Shown: in pieces, positions 32,936 to 42,048 of the stretch | Layout of the letters: each line of letters starts with the position of its first letter | How positions within the stretch are numbered: the stretch's first letter is position 1 | Source of the DNA: Streptomyces cyaneus | GTDB taxonomy: Bacteria; Actinomycetota; Actinomycetes; Streptomycetales; Streptomycetaceae | Assembly: GCF_004028635.1 (NCBI RefSeq) | Contig: NZ_RQJW01000012.1 | Coordinates: forward strand, 248,001 to 312,000 | Length of the DNA stretch: 64,000 nt | Direction of reading: 5' to 3' | The notes under the pieces: model-generated | The model's database searches: none | Seen by the model: the letters and a program-made list of their open reading frames with translations, nothing else | What the model was told of the DNA's origin: nothing | Made by a program: the position numbers and the translations under genes

Positions 32936-34378
32936 TCAGCCTTGCTCGGCCCACCACTCCTTCAGCGCCGCAACCGCCTCGTCGTGCACCATCGGCCCGT
33001 TCTCCAGCCGCAACTCCAGCATGTGCTTGTACGCGCGACCAACGGCCGGCCCAGGCCCGACCCCGAGGATCTCCATGATCTGGTTGCCGTCGAGGTCGGG
33101 TCGGATGGCGTCCAGTTCCTCCTGCTCCTGGAGTTGAGCGATCCGCTCCTCCAGGCCGTCATAAGCACGAGACAGCGCGGCCGCCTTGCGCTTGTTCCGC
33201 GTGGTGCAGTCGGAGCGGGTCAGCTTGTGGAGGCGGTCCAGGAGCGGACCGGCGTCACGGACATAGCGACGGACAGCGGAGTCCGTCCACTCTCCGGTGC
33301 CGTAGCCGTGGAAGCGCAGGTGGAGTTCGACCAGACGTGAGACGTCCTTCACCAGCTCGTTGGAGTACTTGAGCGCCAGCATGCGCTTCTTCGTCATCTT
33401 CGCGCCGACCACCTCATGGTGGTGGAACGAGACCCGGCCGTCCTTCTCGAAGCGGCGCGTGCGGGGCTTGCCGATGTCGTGCAGCAGCGCGGCCAGCCGG
33501 AGGGTCAGGTCGGCGCCGTTCTCTTCCAGCGCCATCGCCTGCTCCAGGACGATCAGCGTGTGCTCGTAGACGTCCTTGTGCCGATGGTGCTCGTCGCTCT
33601 CCAGCCGCAGCGCCGGCAGCTCGGGCAGCACATGATCCGCGAGCCCGGTATCGACCAGCAGGGTCAGCCCCTTGCGGGGGTGCGCGGACAGGATCAGCTT
33701 GTTCAGCTCGTCCCGCACCCGCTCCGCCGAGACGATCTCGATGCGGCCCGACATCTCCTTCATGGCAGTAACGACCTCAGGAGCCACCTCGAAGTCGAGC
33801 TGGGCCGCGAAGCGCGCCGCCCGCATCATGCGCAGCGGGTCGTCCGAGAAGGACGCCTCCGGCGTCCCCGGGGTCCGCAGCACCCGCGCCGCGAGGTCCT
33901 CCAGCCCGCCGTGCGGATCGATGAACTCCTTCTCCGGCAGGGCGACGGCCATCGCGTTCACCGTGAAGTCGCGCCGGACGAGGTCCTCCTCGATGGAGTC
34001 GCCGTACGACACCTCGGGCTTGCGCGAGGTCCGGTCGTAAGCCTCCGACCGGTAGGTCGTCACCTCGATCTGGTAGCCCCTCTTCTGCGCCCCCACGGTG
34101 CCGAAGGCGATCCCGACCTCCCACACCGCGTCGGCCCACGGGCGGACGATCTTCAGTACGTCCTCGGGGCGGGCGTCGGTCGTGAAGTCCAGGTCGTTGC
34201 CGAGCCGGCCGAGCAGCGCGTCCCGGACCGACCCGCCGACCAGGGCGAGTGAGAACCCGGCCTCCTGGAAACGGCGGGCGAGGTCGTCGGCGACAGGCGC
34301 GACCCGCAGCAGTTCGCTCACGGCGCGGTGCTGCACCTGGCTCAGGACACTGGGCTTGTCTTCGTTGGCGTTCGGCAC
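32936..34378 (-). CDS. cca: CCA tRNA nucleotidyltransferase
   Basis: A 480-residue class II nucleotidyltransferase (also called pcnA in actinobacteria) that adds or repairs the 3' CCA of tRNAs. The head shows LVGGSVRDALLGRLGNDLDF with the metal-binding D-x-D, followed by the RRDFTVNAMAVAL motif; an HD domain (LLHDIGKPRTRR and HHHEVVGAKM) occupies the C-terminal half. The length matches the mycobacterial enzyme. The GTG at 34378 has no ribosome site, but a TACCCT hexamer lies just upstream, suggesting a leaderless transcript. Confidence 0.93.
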   Translation of the reverse strand: MPNANEDKPSVLSQVQHRAVSELLRVAPVADDLARRFQEAGFSLALVGGSVRDALLGRLGNDLDFTTDARPEDVLKIVRPWADAVWEVGIAFGTVGAQKRGYQIEVTTYRSEAYDRTSRKPEVSYGDSIEEDLVRRDFTVNAMAVALPEKEFIDPHGGLEDLAARVLRTPGTPEASFSDDPLRMMRAARFAAQLDFEVAPEVVTAMKEMSGRIEIVSAERVRDELNKLILSAHPRKGLTLLVDTGLADHVLPELPALRLESDEHHRHKDVYEHTLIVLEQAMALEENGADLTLRLAALLHDIGKPRTRRFEKDGRVSFHHHEVVGAKMTKKRMLALKYSNELVKDVSRLVELHLRFHGYGTGEWTDSAVRRYVRDAGPLLDRLHKLTRSDCTTRNKRKAAALSRAYDGLEERIAQLQEQEELDAIRPDLDGNQIMEILGVGPGPAVGRAYKHMLELRLENGPMVHDEAVAALKEWWAEQG

Positions 34379-34646
34379 AACAGAAGAGGGTACGTGGCCC
34401 GGCCGACCGCGAGCGCCTCCATTAAACGTGCACACCGCGTGCACGGATACCTGCGTCAAAAGGTGCACGAGGACTGCCTTGCGACGTACAGAAGCGCTCC
34501 TCTTTATTCCTGTACATACAGGACAGGCCGACTGCGCGGCCCGATCTTGTGGAGCACACCGCGGCACTTCCCCTCGGCGCGCATCGTTACCATGCGTGGA
34601 CGCACATTCCGACGACCACTGACGACGACGAGGGACGGGCGAGCGC
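34379..34646. promoter_or_regulatory. Divergent region cca / DUF6049 gene
   Basis: 268 bp, lower in GC than the flanking genes in its middle. Contains a near-palindrome TCCTGTA-CA-TACAGGA at 34508-34523, a plausible operator, and a repeated GTGCAC at about 34425-34440. No gene is seen. Confidence 0.45.
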
Positions 34647-37055
34647 GTGGCCGAGGCGGCAGACTTCCAGGGGATGAGTCCCTCACCTGCCCGCCGGTGG
34701 CTGCGGCGCACCGGAGCACTGTTCGCCGGGGCGCCTCTGCTGGCCGGCCTCCTCCAGCTGCCCGCCGCCGCGCCCACGTACGCCGTCGGGCAGGACTCCC
34801 TGAAGGCCGCCTCCGGCTCGGGCACGGTGGCCGTCGCTGTGGATTCCCTCACTCCCTCCGTCCCCAGTGACGGCGACACTCTGACGGTGTCCGGCACGGT
34901 GACCAACGAGGGCAAGCAGGCCGTCACCGACGCACAGGTGGACCTGCGCCTGGGGCCCGCCCTGAACACGCGCTCGGACGTCGACGCGGTCGCCGGTCGC
35001 ACCGGCTACCAGGAGGGCCTCGACGGGGCTCCGGTGGGCGGCAAGTACGTCAAGGAGTTCTCCAAGCTCACCCCGGGCGTCTCCCAGCGCTTCAGCATCT
35101 CCGTGCCGGTCGACGATCTCGACCTCAAGGGAGACGGGGTCTACGAGTTCGCCGTCTCTCTCTCCGGTGAGACATCCGCGCAGCCCTGGGATCACGTACT
35201 CGGCATCGAGCGGACGTTCCTGCCGTGGCAGCCCGAAGGGACCGACACGAAGACCCGCACGACGGTGCTGTGGCCGCTCATCTCCACCGCACATATGACG
35301 GCGCAGACGGGGTCGAACGAGTCGCAGACGCCGGTCTTCCGCGACGACGACCTCGCCAAGGAGATCTCCCCCGGCGGCCGTCTGCAGCAGCTCGTGTCGC
35401 TGGGCAGGGAGCTCGACGTCACCTGGGTGATCGACCCCGACCTGCTGGCCTCCGTGGACGCGATGACGGACAACTACCGCGTGCAGGGCGAGGGTGACAC
35501 GACCACGGCGGGCACCCATCAGGCGGTCGCCAACCAGTGGCTGGCCGAACTGCAAGAGGCCGTGCAGGACAAGGAGGTCGTCGCCCTGCCCTTCGCCGAC
35601 CCCGACCTGGCCTCACTCGCGCACAACGGCACGAACGTCACCGGCTCGCTGAACCACCTCAAGGAGGCCGCCGACGTCGCCGCCGACACGGTCGACTCCA
35701 TCCTTCACGTGGAGCCGACCACCGACTTCGCCTGGCCTGTGAACGGCGCCGTCGACCCCTCCATCGTCAAGGTCGCCACCTCCGCGGGCGCGGACAAGGT
35801 GATCGCCCGCAGCGACAGCCTGGTGGAAACGGGCGGCCTGCCTTACACGCCCTCCGCGGCCCGCCCCATCGGCGGCGGCACGACGGCAGTCGTGGCGGAC
35901 GCACGGATGTCGACGGTGTTCCAGGGCAACCTGACAAGGGCATCGAGCTCGACGCTCGCCGTGCAGAGGTTCCTGGCCCAGAGCCTCGCCCTCAACCACC
36001 AGTCGGACAAGCAGCGCAGCATCGTCGTCGCCCCGCAACGGATGCCGACGGCGAGCCAGGCCCAGGCGATGGCCGAGGCGGTGACGGCACTCCAGGACGG
36101 CACATGGTCCCAGTCCCAGGAGCTCACGGCCGCGGCCACGGCCAAGCCCGACTCCGGCGCCACCACGAACGTGCCTGCGGCGTCCAAGTACCCCTCCTCG
36201 CTGCGCAAGCAGGAGCTGCCGCGATCGGCCTACGAGCAGATCGCGACCACGCAGGACAAGCTCAACAAGTTCAAGGTGATCCTCAGCAAGGAGGCCCGCG
36301 TGGTCACGCCCTTCGGGCGGGCCATGAACCGCGAGATGTCCACGTCGTGGCGCGGCCGCTCCGGGGAGGCGGCGGACTATCGCAATGGCGTGGAGGCGTA
36401 CATCGACTCCCTGGCCGGCCAGGTCACGCTGATCGACAAGTCGGAGACCAAGCTCTCCGGACGCAGCGCCACGATCCCTGTGACGGTGCAGAACAACCTG
36501 GTGCAGGGCGTCGAGCACCTCGTGCTCAGGCTCACCTCTAAGAGCCCGAGGCGCCTCGAAATCGATGGCGATCGCTTGTCCGAACAGCGCGTCGCGGTGT
36601 CCGGCGGGCACAGCCAGACGGTGAAGTTCCCCACGTCGGCTCAGGCCAACGGCCAAGCCACGGTGGTCGCCCAGCTGTTCACGGAGGACGGCCAGCCGTA
36701 CGGCGCACCCGTCACCTTCGATGTGAAGGTCACCGAGTTCACGGCCACCGTGATGCTGGTCATCGGCGGCGGCTTCCTCCTTCTCGTCCTCGCCGGATTC
36801 CGGATGTACACGCAGCGCAAGCGCGCGGCCGCCCGTGACGCCGAGGAGAACAGCCCTACGGAGTCGAGCGAGGCCGACGGCGGCCCGGAGAACCAGGAAG
36901 GCCCTGAAGACCGTCTCACGACCGAGAACCTCCTCAAGGAGGAATCCGGCACCGGTACCCGGGCAGACGCCCCGGAGCAGCCGAGTGACCTGACACCGGA
37001 CACCGCAACGGAAAGCGCCGACCCGTCCGGCACGGGTGAGAGAGTGGACCGTTGA
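34647..37055 (+). CDS. DUF6049-type large membrane-anchored extracytoplasmic protein
   Basis: An 802-residue protein: basic start and signal-like helix (about residues 17-45), a large extracytoplasmic region, one C-terminal transmembrane helix (about 698-718) followed by RMYTQRKRAAARD, and an acidic cytoplasmic tail of about 75 residues. The first outside domain (about 50-190) looks like a beta-sandwich. It occupies the place of M. tuberculosis Rv3909, directly upstream of MurJ, so a role in envelope assembly is inferred. No catalytic motif is recognised. Start GTG at 34647; the ATG at 34674 is also plausible. Confidence 0.8.
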   Translation: MAEAADFQGMSPSPARRWLRRTGALFAGAPLLAGLLQLPAAAPTYAVGQDSLKAASGSGTVAVAVDSLTPSVPSDGDTLTVSGTVTNEGKQAVTDAQVDLRLGPALNTRSDVDAVAGRTGYQEGLDGAPVGGKYVKEFSKLTPGVSQRFSISVPVDDLDLKGDGVYEFAVSLSGETSAQPWDHVLGIERTFLPWQPEGTDTKTRTTVLWPLISTAHMTAQTGSNESQTPVFRDDDLAKEISPGGRLQQLVSLGRELDVTWVIDPDLLASVDAMTDNYRVQGEGDTTTAGTHQAVANQWLAELQEAVQDKEVVALPFADPDLASLAHNGTNVTGSLNHLKEAADVAADTVDSILHVEPTTDFAWPVNGAVDPSIVKVATSAGADKVIARSDSLVETGGLPYTPSAARPIGGGTTAVVADARMSTVFQGNLTRASSSTLAVQRFLAQSLALNHQSDKQRSIVVAPQRMPTASQAQAMAEAVTALQDGTWSQSQELTAAATAKPDSGATTNVPAASKYPSSLRKQELPRSAYEQIATTQDKLNKFKVILSKEARVVTPFGRAMNREMSTSWRGRSGEAADYRNGVEAYIDSLAGQVTLIDKSETKLSGRSATIPVTVQNNLVQGVEHLVLRLTSKSPRRLEIDGDRLSEQRVAVSGGHSQTVKFPTSAQANGQATVVAQLFTEDGQPYGAPVTFDVKVTEFTATVMLVIGGGFLLLVLAGFRMYTQRKRAAARDAEENSPTESSEADGGPENQEGPEDRLTTENLLKEESGTGTRADAPEQPSDLTPDTATESADPSGTGERVDR

Positions 37056-37100
37056 GCGATGTCGTGGCCGGTGGGCCCGGGACGATGAGGTGGGGTAGCC

Positions 37101-39371
37101 ATGAACGCGCCGTACGACGGTGACCGCGGCCAGGCCGCGGGCAGCTCGGGGCACCCCGAGGGCCCGCCGCCCGAGCACGGCCAGGTACCGCCGCAGCACC
37201 CCGCGGACATGTACCTCCAGGACGCCTACGACCAGGACCCCTACCTGGCCCAGGACCTCACCGCCCAGGACCCGGTCGCCGAGGCGCTGTACGACCGTGC
37301 CGCCCACCCGCCGCCCCCGCCGGGCACGTACCAGCCGCAGCAGCCGCTGTACGGCCAGCCGCCCCAGTCGCCGTACGCCCCCGACCCGCACGTGTGGGCC
37401 CAGACCCCGGCGCCCGAGCCGGAGGGCCCGAACCAGTACCTGCCGTACAGCGACGACCCCCGCACGACCCAGTACGTGGGCGTCGACGACCTCGTCACGC
37501 ACTCCACCGAGCAGCGCCACGAGCACGACGCTTTCGCGCATCTCTTCCGCGACCAGCAGCAGGGCGGCGGGCACCATCCGCAGTACCAGCCGCCGACGGT
37601 CCCGGGGCCTTCCCCGGCACCGGCCGCAGGCCCCGCCACGGGCGCGTACGAGGCTCCAGCGCCACCTGCCGCGGCCGAGGCGCCTGCGCCGTCGCCCGGG
37701 CCTGCCCCGGCGTCTGCGTCAGCGCCAGCTGCGAAGAAGGGCGGGCGAGCCGGCGGGCTGCTGAAGTCCAGCGCTGTGATGGCGGCGGGCACGATGGTGT
37801 CCCGCCTCACCGGGTTCGTCCGGTCCGCGATGATCGTCTCGGCGCTGGGCCTTGGTCTGCTCGGCGAGTCTTTCCAGGTGGCCTACCAGCTGCCGACGAT
37901 GATCTACATCCTGACAGTCGGCGGCGGACTCAACTCTGTGTTCGTGCCCCAGCTCGTTCGTTCCATGAAGGAAGACGAAGACGGCGGCGAGGCGTACGCC
38001 AACCGGCTGCTGACCCTCGTCATGGTGATTCTCGGCTTCCTCACCGTGCTCGCCATGTTCGCGGCGCCGCTCCTGGTCCGGGCGCTGTCGACGCCCCTGG
38101 CCAACGATCCCGCGGCCAATGAGACGGCCGTGACCTTCACCCGGTACTTCTTGCCTTCCATCTTCTTCATGGGCATCCACGTGGTGATGGGACAGATCCT
38201 CAACGCCCGCGGCCGCTTCGGCGCCATGATGTGGACGCCGGTCCTGAACAACATCGTCATCATCGTGACGCTGGGCGCCTTCCTCTGGGTGTACGGCACC
38301 GCCGAGCACTCCGGCATGAAGGTCACCAACATCCCGCCGGAGGGCGTCCAGCTCCTCGGCGTCGGGGTCCTCCTCGGCCTCGTCGTTCAGGCCCTCGCGA
38401 TGATCCCGTACCTGCGCGAGACCGGTTTCAAGCCGCGGCTGCGCTTCGACTGGAAGGGCCACGGCCTCGGCAAGGCCGCGATGCTCGCCAAGTGGACGAT
38501 CCTGTTCGTCCTCGCCAACCAGGCGGGTGCCCTCGTTGTTACCCAGCTGGCCACCGCTGCGATCACGGACTCCGGCGTCCCCGGCACCGGTTTCAGTGCC
38601 TACGCCAACGCCCAGCTCATTTGGGGTCTGCCACAGGCCATCATCACCGTCTCGTTGATGGCCGCCCTGTTGCCCCGTATCTCCCGCTCGGCGGCCGAGG
38701 ACGACGCCGGCGCGGTTCGCGACGACATCTCCCAGGGCCTGCGCACCACGGCAGTCGCGATCGTGCCGCTCGCCTTCGGATTCGTCGCCCTCGGCGTCCC
38801 GATGTGCACGTTGATGTTCGGCTCCTCGGGCACCAGCGAGGCCACGAACATGGGCTTCATGCTGATGGCCTTCGGGCTCGGCCTGATCCCGTACTCCGTG
38901 CAGTACGTCGTCCTGCGTGCCTTCTACGCCTACGAGGACACCCGCACCCCCTTCTACAACACGGTCATCGTGGCGGCCGGCAACGCCATCGCTTCTGCCA
39001 TCTGTTACGTCGTCCTTCCGCCCCGCTGGGCCGTGGTCGGCATGGCAGCCTCGTACGGCCTTGCCTATGCGATCGGCGTCGGCGTCGCCTGGAACCGGCT
39101 GCGCAAGAAGCTGGGCGGCGACCTGGACGGCGCTCGGGTGATGCGGACGTACGCGAGACTCGGCCTCGCCTCGGTGCCCGCGGCCATGCTGAGCGGTGCG
39201 GCCTGTTACGGGATCGCCCGGGTCCTCGGTCAGGGCGTCCTCGGCTCCTTCGCCGCCCTGCTGGCCGGCGGAGCCGTGCTGCTCGGGATCTTCTTCGTCG
39301 CCGCCCGCCGGATGCGCATCGAAGAGCTGAACTCACTGGTCGGCATGGTCCGCGGGCGCCTGGGTCGCTGA
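37101..39371 (+). CDS. murJ: MurJ lipid II flippase with long cytoplasmic N-terminus
   Basis: A 756-residue MurJ/MviN-family protein that moves lipid II across the membrane for peptidoglycan synthesis. The membrane part begins near residue 215 with SSAVMAAGTMVSRLTGFVRS, including the essential Arg-rich first helix, and has 14 predicted helices. The first 210 residues are Pro/Gln/Ala-rich and disordered, with repeated PYAP/PPPP patterns. Mycobacterial MurJ carries its pseudokinase fused at the C-terminus; here that domain is a separate gene starting just downstream. 45 bp separate it from the DUF6049 gene. Confidence 0.93.
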   Translation: MNAPYDGDRGQAAGSSGHPEGPPPEHGQVPPQHPADMYLQDAYDQDPYLAQDLTAQDPVAEALYDRAAHPPPPPGTYQPQQPLYGQPPQSPYAPDPHVWAQTPAPEPEGPNQYLPYSDDPRTTQYVGVDDLVTHSTEQRHEHDAFAHLFRDQQQGGGHHPQYQPPTVPGPSPAPAAGPATGAYEAPAPPAAAEAPAPSPGPAPASASAPAAKKGGRAGGLLKSSAVMAAGTMVSRLTGFVRSAMIVSALGLGLLGESFQVAYQLPTMIYILTVGGGLNSVFVPQLVRSMKEDEDGGEAYANRLLTLVMVILGFLTVLAMFAAPLLVRALSTPLANDPAANETAVTFTRYFLPSIFFMGIHVVMGQILNARGRFGAMMWTPVLNNIVIIVTLGAFLWVYGTAEHSGMKVTNIPPEGVQLLGVGVLLGLVVQALAMIPYLRETGFKPRLRFDWKGHGLGKAAMLAKWTILFVLANQAGALVVTQLATAAITDSGVPGTGFSAYANAQLIWGLPQAIITVSLMAALLPRISRSAAEDDAGAVRDDISQGLRTTAVAIVPLAFGFVALGVPMCTLMFGSSGTSEATNMGFMLMAFGLGLIPYSVQYVVLRAFYAYEDTRTPFYNTVIVAAGNAIASAICYVVLPPRWAVVGMAASYGLAYAIGVGVAWNRLRKKLGGDLDGARVMRTYARLGLASVPAAMLSGAACYGIARVLGQGVLGSFAALLAGGAVLLGIFFVAARRMRIEELNSLVGMVRGRLGR

Positions 39372-39507
39372 AGCTGGGGTACGCGCACAACCATCGTCCG
39401 CCACCGTGTGTCGTGCATAGCGGCGGACTGTGGGCACAATTGGTTCGGCGTCGGACGGCGCGCACGAAGTCGTACGGCGCGCAATGGATGGGGAGGCAGG
39501 AACGACG

Positions 39508-41220
39508 GTGGCGGAACGGAGCACGGCTGCCGTCGACGTGGCAGACAACAGCGGCGACGAGCCGCTGACCGCTCAGGCGGACCAGTCCACGGCCGACGGG
39601 GTGGCCAAGAATCGGGAGCGGGACACGGACACCGACGAGGCACAGGGGAGTGGCGGGACCGAGGGTCCCGGAAAGGCCTCACCACCCGAGCTGCACAGCG
39701 GCCACAAGCTCGCCAGACGCTATCGCCTCGAGGAGTGCGTCACCCGTCTGGACGGTTTCAGCAGTTGGCGTGCGGTCGACGAGAAACTTCGGCGCGCCGT
39801 CGGCGTGCACATCCTGCCCGCGGACCATACGCGGGCTCGTTCCGTACTGGCTGCGGCTCGCTCCTCCGCACTGCTCGGCGACCCCCGCTTCGTCCAGGTT
39901 CTCGACGCGGTCGAGGAGAACGACCTCGTCTACGTCGTCCACGAGTGGCTCCCTGACGCGACCGAACTGACCACGCTGCTCGCCTCCGGCCCGCTGGAGG
40001 TGTACGACGCCTACCAGATGGTCACCCAGGTGTCCGCCGCCATGGCCGCCGCCCATCGCGAGGGCCTGGCCCATCTGCGCCTCAACCCGAACGCCGTGCT
40101 GCGCTCGTCGACCGGCCAGTGGCGCATCCGCGGCCTCGCGGTGAACGCCGCGCTGCGCGGCATCAGTTCCGACACCCCGCAGCGCACCGACACGGAGGGC
40201 ATCGGCGCACTGCTGTACGCCGCGCTCACCCAACGCTGGCCGTACGAGAGCGACGCCTACGGCCTGTCCGGGCTGCCGAAGGACGTCGGACTGATCGCCC
40301 CCGACCAGGTGCGCGCCGGCGTCCACCGTGGCCTGTCCGAGCTCGCCATGCGCGCGCTGGTCAACGACGGGGCGACCGCGTCCCGGCACGAGTCCGCGTG
40401 CACGACGCCGGAGGAGCTGGTGAAGGCGATCGGTGAGATGCCTCGCATCCGCCCGCCGGAGCCCGCGTTCACGGCCCCGCCCGAGTATCAGCGCACGACC
40501 TATCAGCAGGGCACGTACGGCCGTCAGGCGCCGCATCCGGGCGCCACCCAGCCGGTACCGACTCCGCCGCCCCCACTGCAGAGCCGCACCGGCAAGGCGC
40601 TCAAGTGGGCCGTCTCGGCCCTCCTGATCGCCGCCCTTGGCCTCGGCAGCTGGCAGCTCGCGGACGCGCTCATGGACCAGGGCGGCAAGTCCGAGGACTC
40701 CGACCAGACGCAGACGACTGACGAGGACGGCGGCGACAAGCCCGCCGCGCCCCTCAAGCAGATCCCGATCGACAGCGTGCAGGAGTTCGCGCCGAGCGGG
40801 TCCGGCATACAGGAGGACGAGGTCCAGCTCGCCATCGACGGCAAGACGGACACCGCGTGGGTCACCCCGCAGTACCAGGGATACGCCAACTTCGGCAATC
40901 TGCCTCAGCGCAAGGAGGGCAGTGGACTGATCCTGGACCTCGGAAGCGTGGAGAACGTGTCCCGCCTCGACATCTCCATGTATCGCAGCGGGCAGACCGC
41001 CGAAGTACTCGCGGCGGACACCAGTGCCTCGGCTCCCACGTCCCTGAGCGATTTCTCCCAGCGGCTGACCAAGCTGTCGTCCACCGGATCCAGCCTCCAG
41101 GTCGAACTGAAGAAGCCGATCCGTACGCGGTACGTTCTCATCCACATCACGGAGCTGCCGGAAGACGGGTCTGCGAGCCTGTTCCGCGGTGGCATCTCGG
41201 AGGTCGAGATCAAGGGCTGA
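39508..41220 (+). CDS. Membrane-anchored pseudokinase with F5/8C-like outer domain
   Basis: About 570 residues: a disordered N-terminus, a kinase-fold domain (about residues 65-325), one membrane helix (near 365-385), and an extracytoplasmic discoidin-like domain (about 415-570, with AIDGKTDTAWVTP). The catalytic HRD is replaced by HLRLNPNAVL and DFG by RGLAVN, so it should be inactive. In M. tuberculosis the equivalent pseudokinase is fused to MurJ and binds the FHA protein FhaA. The GTG at 39508 follows GGGAGGCAGG; ATG 39484 and GTG 39430 are in frame without a ribosome site. Confidence 0.85.
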   Translation: MAERSTAAVDVADNSGDEPLTAQADQSTADGVAKNRERDTDTDEAQGSGGTEGPGKASPPELHSGHKLARRYRLEECVTRLDGFSSWRAVDEKLRRAVGVHILPADHTRARSVLAAARSSALLGDPRFVQVLDAVEENDLVYVVHEWLPDATELTTLLASGPLEVYDAYQMVTQVSAAMAAAHREGLAHLRLNPNAVLRSSTGQWRIRGLAVNAALRGISSDTPQRTDTEGIGALLYAALTQRWPYESDAYGLSGLPKDVGLIAPDQVRAGVHRGLSELAMRALVNDGATASRHESACTTPEELVKAIGEMPRIRPPEPAFTAPPEYQRTTYQQGTYGRQAPHPGATQPVPTPPPPLQSRTGKALKWAVSALLIAALGLGSWQLADALMDQGGKSEDSDQTQTTDEDGGDKPAAPLKQIPIDSVQEFAPSGSGIQEDEVQLAIDGKTDTAWVTPQYQGYANFGNLPQRKEGSGLILDLGSVENVSRLDISMYRSGQTAEVLAADTSASAPTSLSDFSQRLTKLSSTGSSLQVELKKPIRTRYVLIHITELPEDGSASLFRGGISEVEIKG

Positions 41221-41313
41221 CCGAGGCCGGGCTCGCGATGTACCTGAGGGCCTGTGTTCAGGACTTCTCCACGATGCCGCGAGCTCGCTTAGAGTTGCCC
41301 ACGGGAGGGGCCG

Positions 41314-42048
41314 ATGGCAGAGGACGCCGGATACGGCGATGCAAGCGACCAAGACCTTCTCACTCGGCATGTAGAAGGCGACCCCGACGCCTTCGGTGAG
41401 CTCGTGCGGCGTCACCGTGATCGGCTCTGGGCGGTGGCGCTGCGGACGCTCGGCGACCGCGAGGAGGCCGCTGACGCCGTCCAGGACGCCCTCGTTTCCG
41501 CCTACCGGGCCGCCCACACCTTCAGGGGCCAGTCGGCCGTCACGACCTGGCTGCACCGGATCACCGTGAACGCCTGTCTGGACCGCGCCCGCAAGGCCGC
41601 CTCCCGGAAGACCTCCCCCGTCGACGACACCGAGCGCCTGGAGCAGTTGCTGGAGCCCCACGAGGAGGCATCCGCTCCGGCCGAGCGCAACGACCTGCAC
41701 CGCCAGCTACTGGAGGCCCTCGGCACACTGCCGCCCGACCAGCGCGCGGCCCTCGTCCTGGTGGACATGCAGGGATACCCGGTCGCGGAGGCCGCCCAGG
41801 TCCTCGATGTGCCGACCGGCACGGTCAAGAGCCGGTGCGCGCGCGGCAGAGCCAGACTCGTGCCCCTCCTCAAGCATCTGCGGCCGGATAGCGCCAGTGA
41901 CGGCAAGGATCCCGGCGAGAGACGGAACCGGACGCAGGGGACATCCGTCCCACCGGCAGCGGGTCCACGCACCGGGCGAGCCAAGGATCCGCGCGATACC
42001 GGGCCAAGTGATTCAGCTGCAGTGAAGGGCGGAGGTGGGCGAGCGTGA
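41314..42048 (+). CDS. sigM: ECF sigma factor SigM
   Basis: A 244-residue ECF sigma factor. Region 2 (about residues 25-95) holds DAFGELVRRHRDRLWAVA and the DREEAADAVQDAL core; region 4 (about 125-180) ends with VPTGTVKSRCARGRARL. A disordered tail of about 60 residues follows, which is longer than usual. The position next to murJ, anti-sigma and trxB matches SigM of both Streptomyces and Mycobacterium. The anti-sigma gene overlaps its stop by four bases. ATG preceded by GGGAGGGG. Confidence 0.9.
   Translation: MAEDAGYGDASDQDLLTRHVEGDPDAFGELVRRHRDRLWAVALRTLGDREEAADAVQDALVSAYRAAHTFRGQSAVTTWLHRITVNACLDRARKAASRKTSPVDDTERLEQLLEPHEEASAPAERNDLHRQLLEALGTLPPDQRAALVLVDMQGYPVAEAAQVLDVPTGTVKSRCARGRARLVPLLKHLRPDSASDGKDPGERRNRTQGTSVPPAAGPRTGRAKDPRDTGPSDSAAVKGGGGRA

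Noticed and set aside
35613..37577. 654-codon antisense frame across DUF6049 and murJ
   Set aside because: Shadow frame of two well-supported genes; Arg/Gly/His-rich without domains.
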